Positions 1 to 8,300 of a stretch of 16,393 nt of DNA are shown here, one piece after another (position 1 is the stretch's first letter; every line of letters begins with the position of its first letter). A program made the position numbers and the translations under genes. The stretch covers positions 1 through 16,393 of the forward strand of contig JAAFKL010000267.1 in the NCBI GenBank assembly GCA_021399405.1. Direction: 5' to 3'. The notes under the pieces were generated by a model that was given only the letters and a program-made list of their open reading frames with translations, was not told where the DNA came from and did not search any database. This DNA is from Candidatus Heimdallarchaeota archaeon. Lineage in GTDB: Archaea; Asgardarchaeota; Heimdallarchaeia; Heimdallarchaeales; Kariarchaeaceae.

Positions 1-66
1 GTCACCCACCTTAAGTTTCCTAACATCCTCCTCAGTGAGGGGAAGTTTCAGATTATAAACAGCCAT
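1..66 (-). CDS. Class I fumarate/tartrate hydratase beta subunit, N-terminal fragment
   Basis: The minus strand opens with an ATG at 66-64 and stays open for 22 codons to the window edge, reading MAVYNLKLPLTEEDVRKL then KVGD. The pattern of a short strand, then PLTEEDVRKLKVGD, is the characteristic start of the beta (C-terminal, swivelling-domain) subunit of two-subunit Fe-S fumarate hydratases and L-tartrate dehydratases, which interconvert fumarate and malate in the cytoplasm. A weak ribosome binding site (AAGGTC as read on the minus strand) ends about 10 bases before the ATG. The gene is divergent from the formate dehydrogenase operon. Only 22 residues are visible, so fumarase and tartrate dehydratase cannot be separated, and neither the alpha subunit nor the Fe-S cysteines can be checked. 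Confidence 0.75.
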   Translation of the reverse strand, partial: MAVYNLKLPLTEEDVRKLKVGD

Positions 67-354
67 TGGATGTTTGACCTTGATTTAATATACAAACATT
101 ATCAATGTGTACGGATTATGTTTACTATTTTAGCAATAAAATATCAGAATGGGTTACTTTATGGTGAAAAGCTAATGATTGATTTGATAATTGTGATAAT
201 CGTAATTATGACATTCAAATTTTTCTACATGGAGAAGAAATTTTCAGCTTTTATTCACATATTACTTTAATTTTTATATTATTTTTCAAAACATACTGAT
301 TAGTTTCTCAAGTAAGCCTAACCTTATATTTTTTGAGAAAAACCAATCGATAGA
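67..354. promoter_or_regulatory. Divergent intergenic region
   Basis: This 288-base AT-rich spacer separates two divergent genes, the hydratase fragment on the minus strand and the formate dehydrogenase operon on the plus strand, and should carry both promoters. An open frame at 70-270 (+) exists but gives an unconvincing Ile/Phe/Tyr-rich translation across promoter sequence, and I do not call it a gene. The only structured element I see is the inverted repeat around the TATA-like box at 304-340, listed separately. Confidence 0.6.
304..340 (+). promoter_or_regulatory. TATA-like promoter framed by an inverted repeat (candidate operator)
   Basis: A TATA-like element (CTTATATT, about 323-330) is centred 27-28 bases before the ATG at 355. 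This is the archaeal TATA-to-start distance, so transcription would begin at or next to the ATG, and no Shine-Dalgarno site precedes the gene. The box lies between the arms of a perfect 8-bp inverted repeat, TTTCTCAA at 304-311 and TTGAGAAA at 333-340, separated by 21 bases. An inverted repeat overlapping a TATA box is a typical position for a repressor that blocks TBP/TFB binding. The regulator is unknown and no regulator gene lies in the window. Confidence 0.45.
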
Positions 355-828
355 ATGCAAATATTTTCTGAGACTGATGAGATTTTAAGGAAATATGACT
401 TCAAGGGATCTGCCATAATTCAAGTTTTATCAGATTTACAGGATTTTCATAGTTATTTACCTTTTGAAAAATTGGAATATATCTCAAAAAGGTTAAACCT
501 TCCTCTCTCGAAAATATACGGGATAATTACATTTTATTCTGATTTTAAATTAAATAAACCTGGCAAATATAATATTAAGAGCTGTCATGGTACAGCATGC
601 TATGTAAAAAATGCAGAAATGATAACAAATACATTAAAATTCGATTTTGAGATTGAGCCAGGCAAGACAACATCGGATGAAATATTCTCAATGGAACATG
701 TATCCTGTATTGGTGCATGTGCCCTTGCACCCGTAGTAGAAATAAATGGCGAAGTACACGGTGAGATGGATAGCAAGAAAATGAGAAGGATCGTTAAGAA
801 ATTAAAACGAGAGGCTGAACATTTATGA
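355..828 (+). CDS. nuoE: NADH dehydrogenase subunit E-like / HydC-like [2Fe-2S] protein
   Basis: This 157-residue cytoplasmic protein is the small electron-transfer subunit that docks on the FMN subunit encoded next. Residues 1-65 form the helical N-terminal part typical of NuoE/HoxE/HydC, and residues 70-157 the thioredoxin-like domain. The four ligands of one [2Fe-2S] cluster are present with family spacing: C77-x4-C82 (CHGTAC) and C118-x3-C122 (CIGAC). Length matches the family. The ATG at 355 is preferred because a TATA-like box lies 27-28 bases upstream and no Shine-Dalgarno is needed for a leaderless message. The stop codon overlaps the next start (ATGA at 825-828), indicating translational coupling. 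Because the operon ends with a formate dehydrogenase rather than a hydrogenase or membrane complex I subunits, I infer a formate dehydrogenase diaphorase role. Confidence 0.93.
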   Translation: MQIFSETDEILRKYDFKGSAIIQVLSDLQDFHSYLPFEKLEYISKRLNLPLSKIYGIITFYSDFKLNKPGKYNIKSCHGTACYVKNAEMITNTLKFDFEIEPGKTTSDEIFSMEHVSCIGACALAPVVEINGEVHGEMDSKKMRRIVKKLKREAEHL

Positions 829-2585
829 ATAAGACTATTCGGATTTGTATGGGTACAGGTTGCATCTCATCAAAAGCAGATGAAGTAAAGGATAAATTCG
901 ATGAGTTAGCTGAAGATCATGATGTGGAAATTTCAGGGTGCCATGGTTTCTGTTCTCAAGGCCCTATTGTGGTTGTTGATGACGTATTTTACTCCAAAGT
1001 CCAAAATAACCTAGTGGGAACCATTATTGATAGTCACTTAACCCAAGATATTCCAGTTAATAGCCTCTTTTACAAATCACCATTAACAAATTTAGCAATC
1101 GCTAAGTACAGGGATATACCATTCTATAGCAAGCAAACAAGAATAGTCCTAGCAAATTGTGGGAATATAAATCCAGAAAAGATTGATGAATACATCAACA
1201 TTGGTGGTTACACAGGTCTTAAAATTGCCCTCAAGAGTACACCTGAGGAGGTAATCGAAGATATTACAAAATCAGGTTTAAGGGGAAGAGGTGGTGCAGG
1301 TTTCCCTACTGGAATGAAATGGAATTTTGCTAGAAGGGCATATGGTACACCCAAATATGTCATAATCAACGCAGATGAGGGTGATCCTGGAGCTTTTATG
1401 GATCGATCCATTTTGGAAGCAGATCCACATTCGGTAATTGAGGGGCTAATCATCGGTGCATATGCTATTGGTGCTCCCTATGGTATTATTTATGTCAGAG
1501 CGGAGTATCCACTGGCTGTTATTCGATTTAACCTTGCGATAGAGCAGGCTAGAGATAGGGGTTACTTGGGTGAAAACATCCTTGGATCAAATTTCTCCTT
1601 TAACATTGAAGTTTATGAGGGTGCTGGAGCATTTGTCTGTGGGGAAGAGACTGCCTTAATCAAATCAATAGAAGGAGGGAGGGGTAATCCAGTTGTCCGA
1701 CCACCTTTCCCTGCAACTTCAGGGCTATGGGGTAAACCAACCAATATCAATAATGTGAAGACTTGGAGTGCTGTTGCATGGATTATGAGAAATGGTTGGG
1801 AAAAATTTAGTGATATTGGGACTGAATCCTCCTCTGGTACTGCAATATTCTCTCTCACTGGAAAAGTGAATAATAGTGGCCTGATCGAAGTGCCTATGGG
1901 TACAACTCTCCGAGAAATAATCTATGAAATTGGTGGTGGAATTGAGGACGGAAAGATTTTGAAGGCGATTCAAACTGGTGGGCCATCAGGTGGCTGCATA
2001 CCTGCATCTCTTATTGATACACCTGTTGATTATGAAACCATGGCTAAAGTTGGTTCAATAATGGGAAGTGGAGGTATGGTGGTTATCGACGAAGACACCT
2101 GTATTGTTGATTTTGCTAAGTTCTTCTTAAGATTCACGCAAGAGGAATCGTGTGGAAAATGTACCCCATGCAGAGAAGGTACTCTGAGGGCTCTACAGAT
2201 CCTCGAAAGAATCACACATGGAGATGGCAAGGTGGAAGATCTGGATGAACTAGAGACTTTGAGTGAGGTCATCAGGGATACCTCGCTTTGTGGATTGGGA
2301 ATGACTGCCCCTAATCCTGTACTTTCAACCATGAAATATTTCAGAGATGAGTATCTTGAACACATACTTGAACATCGCTGTGTGAGCGGAGTTTGCCCTG
2401 GTTTGTTTAAGCTCAAGATAGATCAAGATGCATGCCGAGATTGTGGTATATGTCAAAAGAACTGTAGCTTTGACGCAATTCGTGGAAATAAAGAGGATGG
2501 CTTTGTTATCATTGATGAATACTGTACCCAATGCAAAAATTGCATAGCCGTATGTCCTGCAGATAGTATTAATATTGTGGAGTGA
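825..2585 (+). CDS. nuoF: NuoF/HydB-like FMN- and Fe-S-containing NAD(P)H-binding subunit
   Basis: This 586-residue diaphorase subunit exchanges electrons between NAD(P)H, FMN and Fe-S clusters. Visible in order: an N-terminal thioredoxin-like [2Fe-2S] domain (C8, C13, C39, C43); the FMN/NADH core with GRGGAGFPTGMKW (about 154-166), ADEGDPGAFMDR (about 183-194) and CGEE (272-275); an SLBB-like region after about 335; the N3-type [4Fe-4S] cluster (C443, C446, C449, C489); a CVSGVC pair (C519, C524); and a C-terminal double [4Fe-4S] ferredoxin domain (C537, C540, C543, C547 and C567, C570, C573, C577). The fused N- and C-terminal domains make it HydB-like rather than plain complex I NuoF. HydB-type subunits occur in electron-bifurcating hydrogenases and formate dehydrogenases, so ferredoxin is a possible third partner; sequence alone does not prove bifurcation. 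It overlaps the previous gene by 4 bases; GAGG at 811-814 is a weak ribosome binding site. Confidence 0.94.
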   Translation: MNKTIRICMGTGCISSKADEVKDKFDELAEDHDVEISGCHGFCSQGPIVVVDDVFYSKVQNNLVGTIIDSHLTQDIPVNSLFYKSPLTNLAIAKYRDIPFYSKQTRIVLANCGNINPEKIDEYINIGGYTGLKIALKSTPEEVIEDITKSGLRGRGGAGFPTGMKWNFARRAYGTPKYVIINADEGDPGAFMDRSILEADPHSVIEGLIIGAYAIGAPYGIIYVRAEYPLAVIRFNLAIEQARDRGYLGENILGSNFSFNIEVYEGAGAFVCGEETALIKSIEGGRGNPVVRPPFPATSGLWGKPTNINNVKTWSAVAWIMRNGWEKFSDIGTESSSGTAIFSLTGKVNNSGLIEVPMGTTLREIIYEIGGGIEDGKILKAIQTGGPSGGCIPASLIDTPVDYETMAKVGSIMGSGGMVVIDEDTCIVDFAKFFLRFTQEESCGKCTPCREGTLRALQILERITHGDGKVEDLDELETLSEVIRDTSLCGLGMTAPNPVLSTMKYFRDEYLEHILEHRCVSGVCPGLFKLKIDQDACRDCGICQKNCSFDAIRGNKEDGFVIIDEYCTQCKNCIAVCPADSINIVE

Positions 2586-2587
2586 TG
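2579..2587 (+). promoter_or_regulatory. Shine-Dalgarno site that fixes the fdhA start
   Basis: GGAGTGATG at 2579-2587 closely matches the archaeal anti-16S consensus GGAGGTGATC and ends 5 bases before the ATG at 2593. It argues for that ATG rather than the in-frame TTG at 2575, which would lie upstream of the site and inside the previous gene. The site overlaps the nuoF-like stop codon (2583-2585), consistent with coupled translation. Confidence 0.6.
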
Positions 2588-2592
2588 TGAAG

Positions 2593-5355
2593 ATGTTAGA
2601 AGTTAAAACCAGTTTGAGGATAAAAGTCGACGATCAGGAGATAATCGCTTTTCAAGATGAAACTTATTTAGAAGCACTTCAAAGAGCTAATATCTATGTT
2701 CCTACGATGTGTTATGAGAAGGAATTAATTCCATCTGGTGCTTGTCGGCTTTGCATAATTGAGGTGGAGAGTACGGGAAAACTAGTTTCGGCTTGTACTA
2801 CACCAGTTGCTGACAATTCTGTAATTTATACTAAAAATAAGAGAATAAATAAAGCTAGAGAAGTTCTACTTGAACTAATCTTAGCAGATCACCCCCTTAT
2901 TTGTACTGTTTGCGATAAGCAGGGGAATTGTACTCTCCAAGCACTGGCATATGAGTACGTCCCAGCTGAAAAGCTGAAAAAATACATGGATCCTGATGAT
3001 AAAATTTCGGATCTTGTAGAAGAAAATGAATTCTTCAAATTAGATTACTCAATGTGCATCAAATGTGGAAAATGTGTACAGGTTGTAGAAGAGCTCCAAC
3101 ATTGCGGTGTGCTAACTATGCAAGGCAGGGGTGTAAATGTTTTTCCGACCCCTGGCTTTGACAGAACATTTGCAGAAGCTGGCTGTGTGGCATGCGGTAA
3201 TTGCGTAACAGTCTGTCCAGTTGATGCCTTGAAGCCCTTAAGTATTGAAAATCTTGAAAGAAAAGGAAGAGAGGTTGATTCAATACGAACAACCACAACT
3301 TGCGTATATTGCGGTGTTGGGTGCCAATTTGAAATTGTTACTAACAAACGGACCAACAAAATTGTCTATGTAGATTCAAATAGTAATAATGAAGTAAATG
3401 GGTTAGCTCTCTGCGTTAAAGGCAGATATGGTTGGGACTTTATAGATCATCCCGATCGTCTAAAATACCCACTAATAAAGAAAAATGGGGTTTTGGAAAA
3501 AGCTACATGGGATGAAGCATACGATTACATTGAATCCAAATATCGATTAATTCTAAGTGAACATGGTCCAGAAGCTTTTGCATTTCTGAGTTCTGCTAAA
3601 TGCACAAATGAAGAGAATTACCTAATGCAGAAATTATCCCGTGCTGCAATTGGCACAAATAATATTGACCATTGTGCGAGACTTTGTCATGCCTCCACGG
3701 TAACCGGGTTAATTAGGACACTGGGGTCAGGTGCTATGACCAATTCAATTGATGATCTTACAAATGAAGCAAAAGTGATTTTTGTTATAGGATCTAATAC
3801 TACTGAAGCACATCCCGTAATTGGTGTAAAAATCAAACAAGCAGTCCATCAAGGAAAAACAGAATTAATTGTTGCCGACCCAAGACAAATTGAGTTGGCA
3901 CGAATGGCCAAAATCCATCTTCAACAGAGACCTGGAACCGATGTTGCCATAATCAATGCTATGTTGAAAGTAATCTTTGATGAGGGATTGATTGACAGTG
4001 ACTTCATTGCTAACCGAACAGAGGGATTTGAGAAATTAAAGGAAAAAATCGATTCTGAGAATTTAGATGAATTATGCGTTATAGCTGGAGTTCCAAAAGA
4101 GAAAGTAATTGATGCTGCTCGTCTTTACGCAAAAGCTGAAACAGCAGCCATTGTTTACTCAATGGGGATCACACAACATTCAACAGGAACATATAATGTC
4201 GTATCTTTGGCTAATCTTGCAATGACAACAGGACACATTGGAAAACCTGGCACTGGTATCAATCCTCTAAGAGGGCAGAATAATGTCCAAGGGGCTTGTG
4301 ATGTAGGTGCTCTCCCAGATGTATATCCTGGATACTTACGAGTCGATAACCCATCATCAACTGAATTCTTCAAAGATGCTTGGAACAAAGATACACTATC
4401 TCAGATTCCCGGATTAACAGTTGTAGAGATCATGCAAGCTGCAGCAATAGGTAAAATCAAAGTGATGCATATTATGGGTGAAAATCCCGCATTATCAGAT
4501 CCTAATATCAACAAAGTCCGAGACGCATTAAACACAGTTGACTTTCTGGTAGTTCACGATCTCTTCTTAACTGAAACAGCAAAATATGCAGATGTTGTCT
4601 TACCTGTGATGAGTTTCGCTGAAAAGGATGGTACATTTACTAACACTGAACGTCGGGTGCAAAGAGTGAGAAAAGCTCTAAATCCAATTGGTGATATAAA
4701 AGCAGATTGGGAAATTTTAATTGAACTTCTCAATCGTTTTGGTGTGCCTTCTAATTATAAATCAGTCTCTGAAATTTTTGATGAACTGGCTCAATTTACT
4801 GGTATTTACAAAGGGATGAACTATGAACGAATTGATAAAATCGGACTACAATGGCCTTGTCTTGATGAGAATGATCCTGGAACAAAAGTTCTTCACACTA
4901 ATACCTTCACTTTGGGCAAAGGTCGAATGATCCCAGTAGATTTTGAAGGTGCTGCAGAATTGCCTGATGATGAATATCCACTTGTTCTGACAACTGGACG
5001 GAATCTCTATCATTTCCATACTGGTGAAATGACACATAGAAGTAAGGGTTTGCATGAACGAAGACCATATGAAACCACTGAGCTAAATCCAAAGGATGCA
5101 GAAAGACTTGGGATTAAAGAAGGTGAGAAAATGTTAATCAAATCACGTCGAGGAGAATTAGTTACAGTTGCTAAAATCACTAAGAAAATATTGGAAGGTG
5201 TTGTATTTATGACATTCCATCATAAAGAAGCAGCAGCTAATCTCTTAACAAATGATGTTCTTGATCCGTTTGCTAAAATTCCCGAATTAAAGGTCTGTGC
5301 AGTGCATGTAGAGAAGCATGAAGAGAAAATCACTATAGAATCATCACTTGAATAA
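2593..5355 (+). CDS. fdhA: Formate dehydrogenase catalytic subunit with NuoG/HydA-like Fe-S arm
   Basis: This 920-residue Mo/W-bisPGD enzyme oxidises formate to CO2, or the reverse, in the cytoplasm. Residues 1-75: [2Fe-2S] domain (C40, C51, C54, C68). Residues 95-115: His-ligated [4Fe-4S] (H100, C104, C107, C113). Residues 150-215: double-cluster ferredoxin domain (C155, C158, C161; C198, C201, C204, C208) in which the usual fourth Cys of the first motif is Val165. From 235: molybdopterin oxidoreductase with its own [4Fe-4S] (C237, C240, C244, C274) and the electron-transfer Lys276. The active site reads DHCARLCHAS: Cys365 (TGT codon at 3685-3687) stands at the selenocysteine position, followed by conserved His366. 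Arg560 in NPLRGQNNVQGACD is the formate-site Arg. Residues about 793-905 are the dinucleotide-binding domain with TTGRNLYHFHTGEMT. It starts 7 bases after the NuoF-like stop, so the three proteins should form one NAD(P)-linked complex. Whether the metal is Mo or W, and whether it bifurcates, cannot be read from sequence. Confidence 0.94.
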   Translation: MLEVKTSLRIKVDDQEIIAFQDETYLEALQRANIYVPTMCYEKELIPSGACRLCIIEVESTGKLVSACTTPVADNSVIYTKNKRINKAREVLLELILADHPLICTVCDKQGNCTLQALAYEYVPAEKLKKYMDPDDKISDLVEENEFFKLDYSMCIKCGKCVQVVEELQHCGVLTMQGRGVNVFPTPGFDRTFAEAGCVACGNCVTVCPVDALKPLSIENLERKGREVDSIRTTTTCVYCGVGCQFEIVTNKRTNKIVYVDSNSNNEVNGLALCVKGRYGWDFIDHPDRLKYPLIKKNGVLEKATWDEAYDYIESKYRLILSEHGPEAFAFLSSAKCTNEENYLMQKLSRAAIGTNNIDHCARLCHASTVTGLIRTLGSGAMTNSIDDLTNEAKVIFVIGSNTTEAHPVIGVKIKQAVHQGKTELIVADPRQIELARMAKIHLQQRPGTDVAIINAMLKVIFDEGLIDSDFIANRTEGFEKLKEKIDSENLDELCVIAGVPKEKVIDAARLYAKAETAAIVYSMGITQHSTGTYNVVSLANLAMTTGHIGKPGTGINPLRGQNNVQGACDVGALPDVYPGYLRVDNPSSTEFFKDAWNKDTLSQIPGLTVVEIMQAAAIGKIKVMHIMGENPALSDPNINKVRDALNTVDFLVVHDLFLTETAKYADVVLPVMSFAEKDGTFTNTERRVQRVRKALNPIGDIKADWEILIELLNRFGVPSNYKSVSEIFDELAQFTGIYKGMNYERIDKIGLQWPCLDENDPGTKVLHTNTFTLGKGRMIPVDFEGAAELPDDEYPLVLTTGRNLYHFHTGEMTHRSKGLHERRPYETTELNPKDAERLGIKEGEKMLIKSRRGELVTVAKITKKILEGVVFMTFHHKEAAANLLTNDVLDPFAKIPELKVCAVHVEKHEEKITIESSLE

Positions 5356-5397
5356 TGCGCGAAGGTCCTTAGGCTTTAGTTTCTCAATTTTGAAATA
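5356..5397. terminator. Convergent junction, possible bidirectional terminator
   Basis: These 42 bases separate the stop codons of two convergent genes, fdhA and the giant surface protein. T-rich runs on the plus strand (CTTTAGTTTCTCAATTTT) could serve archaeal factor-independent termination, but there is no convincing GC-rich hairpin. The stretch also repeats 12 bases found beside the operon promoter (5376-5387, identical to 300-311). Confidence 0.25.
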
Positions 5398-8300
5398 TTA
5401 TCTCCTTCTTTTAGCATACAACGTACCTAATCCAAAAATTGCTATCATGCCTATCATTGCAATAGCAATATTTTGAATACCATTGTTAGATCCCGTACCA
5501 TCTTCAGATGAAGTACTTGAAGTTGAGGTGGTTGAAGATGTATCAGGAGGGATGGTGATACTAACTTTGTTAGAACCCAAGCTTTCTCCATTGATGTTTA
5601 AGGCACAAACGATATATTCGTAGGTTGTTCCTTTAACTAAATCTGAATCAGTTTCTGTGAATTCAGAGGTTGTTGAAATCAAGGATAAAGTTTCATTATT
5701 CGTCGAGTTTCTATATACGTGATATTCAATAATTGGGGATCCTCCATCAAATCCAGCTTCCCATGAAAGGATGGCTGTTTCTGATTCCTCAGTGCCGACA
5801 AGATTTATTGGTGCATCAGGGACAGATGTAGGAGTCGCAGAAACTTCGTTGGAGAAATCACTTTCACCAATTTCATTGGTCCCTGTAACCACATAGTAGT
5901 AGATCAAGCCATTATCCACAGCCTTATCCTTGTAGAAATGATGGGTCAGGGGTAAAAGCGCAATTGGATCTGTGTACAGACCTAAAGGCGATGTAGATCG
6001 ATAAACTTTGTATTCAAAAATGGTTGATCCTCCATTCATTGGGTCATTCCATGAAATAGAAACAAAGCTATCCCCAGATTCTACAATTTCAATCACAGGT
6101 TCAGTTGGTAATGTTTTTGGTGTTACATTAATTTCTTCTGTAAATGCTCCCATTCCTTCAAAGTTAACAGCTGCTACTTTGTAAGTATATTTTGAACCCA
6201 AAAATAGGTATGTATCATTATATTCCAGTGCACTTACATTTGCAAATGAGGCGAATTCAGTTCCATCTAATGATCGATAAATTCGGTATTGACTAATTGT
6301 ATAACCCCCATCATCAATAGGTGTATCCCATTTTAAATATGCATTATTTGAGTCATATAACTCAACTGAGAAGCTTATTGGGACTGTAGGTAGTGCTGCA
6401 GGGGTGACAGAAATGGTAGAAGATTGCAGACTTTCTCCTTCAGAATTCACTGCAGTAATAGAATATGAATATGAAACTCCGTTAGAAACTGCATTATCAG
6501 TATAGCTCAAGCCGACTGATTGAGTGGTCAAGTAAATACCATCTCTATAGATTGTATAATCAATAATTGTTGAACCTCCATCAACAATAGGTGATATCCA
6601 GGTTAATGTTACGAATGAATTGCCGTAAGTTGCAGATAAATCCGTGGGGACACTTGGGATTGTTCTTGGTGTTTCACTAACCACCAATGAAGACGTACCT
6701 TCACCTTCAGAATTTACTGCAGTGACATAATAATTGTATAACATTCCATTGTTCAACCCAGTATCAGAATAACTTGTACCAACACTAACAGTTGCTATTA
6801 AAATACCCTCTCGATAAATTCTATATTCAATAATGACAGAACCTCCATCATCAACTGGTACATCCCAATTTAAATCTACAAATCCATCTCCATGAGTTAG
6901 AGTTAGATTTTGAGGTGCACTAGCTATAATCGAAGGAGTAACATTGATGGTATTTGATTCAAGACTTTCTCCTTCAGAATTTATAGCCATTATTTTGTAA
7001 GAATAAGATATTCCATTTACGGCTGTCAGATCCGTGAAACTTGTACCAACTGTTTGCGTAGTTTGATAAATACCATCACGATAGATGTTATAACCAGTTA
7101 TTGTAGCTCCACCATCATCTGTTGGTGCGGTCCATGTAAGTGCTACATATGAATCTCCATAACTAGCAGATAGATCGGTTGGAGCTCCAGGTATTGTTTT
7201 AGGTATAGCGTTTGTCGCAGTTGATTCTAAACTTTCACCTTCAGAATTCCATGCTGTCACAGCATAGGAATAAGATACCCCGTTAGTTACAGCATTATCG
7301 GTATAGCTTGTACCAACCGTCTGGTTAAACAGGTAAACTCCATCCTTATAGATTGTGTAAACAATAATTGTCGCTCCTCCATCATCTGTTGGTGCATTCC
7401 ATGTAAGTGTTACAAATGAATTTCCATATCCCGCAGAAAGACCAGTGGGTACGCTCGGCAATGTTTTGGGCGTAACATTAGTCAAAGTAGATTCTAAACT
7501 CTCGCCTTCAGAATTCCAAGCTGTGACTGTATAGATATATAATATCCCATTAGTTGCAGTGCTATCTGTATAGCTGGTCCCAACTGTTTGATTAAATAAG
7601 TAAGATCCATCTCTATAAATTGTGTATACAATAATTGCTGAACCACCATCATCTGCTGGTGCTGTCCATGTAAGTGTTACATAAGAATCTCCATATCCAG
7701 CAGAAAGACCCGTGGGTACGCCCGGTAATGTTTTGGGTGTAATATTTGTTGCAGTTGATTCTAAACTTTCACCTTCAGAATTCCATGCTGTCACCGTATA
7801 GGTATATGATGCCCCGTTAGTTACAGTATTATCTGTATAGCTTGTACCAACTGTTTGGTTGAACAAGTAAAATCCATCTCTATAGACTGTGTAAGCAATA
7901 ATTGCTGAACCTCCATCATCTGTTGGCGCAATCCATGTAAGTGTTACATATGAATCTCCGTATCCTGAAACTAGATTTTGTGGAATTCCTGGAGTTGACA
8001 CAGGAGTTAAAATCACACTATTTGAATCAATTGACTCACCTTCTAAATTTACAGCTCTCACTGTGTAAGAATAACTATTTCCATTTGTTAAGCCTGTATC
8101 TTGATAGATGGTAGTTCCTGCAGTGACATTTGTCAAGAACACGCTATCTCTGTATATTGTATAATTAATCAAAGCACTACCACCATCACTGCTCGGTGCG
8201 TCCCAACTAAGTGTAACAGATTTGTCTCCAGTATTTCCTCCTAAATTAGTTGGAGGACTGGGGGCAATAGCTGGAATCACACTTATAATAGTCGAATCTC

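Noticed and set aside
70..270. 66-codon plus-strand frame before the formate dehydrogenase operon
   Set aside because: Its translation is dominated by Ile, Phe, Tyr and Lys with no recognisable pattern, it covers the divergent promoter region, and no ribosome binding site or fitting TATA box supports it.
2575..2592. TTG at 2575 as the start of the formate dehydrogenase subunit
   Set aside because: It lies inside the preceding gene and upstream of a strong Shine-Dalgarno site that points to the ATG at 2593; the extra residues (MWSDVK) do not belong to the [2Fe-2S] domain.
3685..3687. Selenocysteine at the formate dehydrogenase active site
   Set aside because: The codon is TGT (Cys), not TGA; no recoding is needed.
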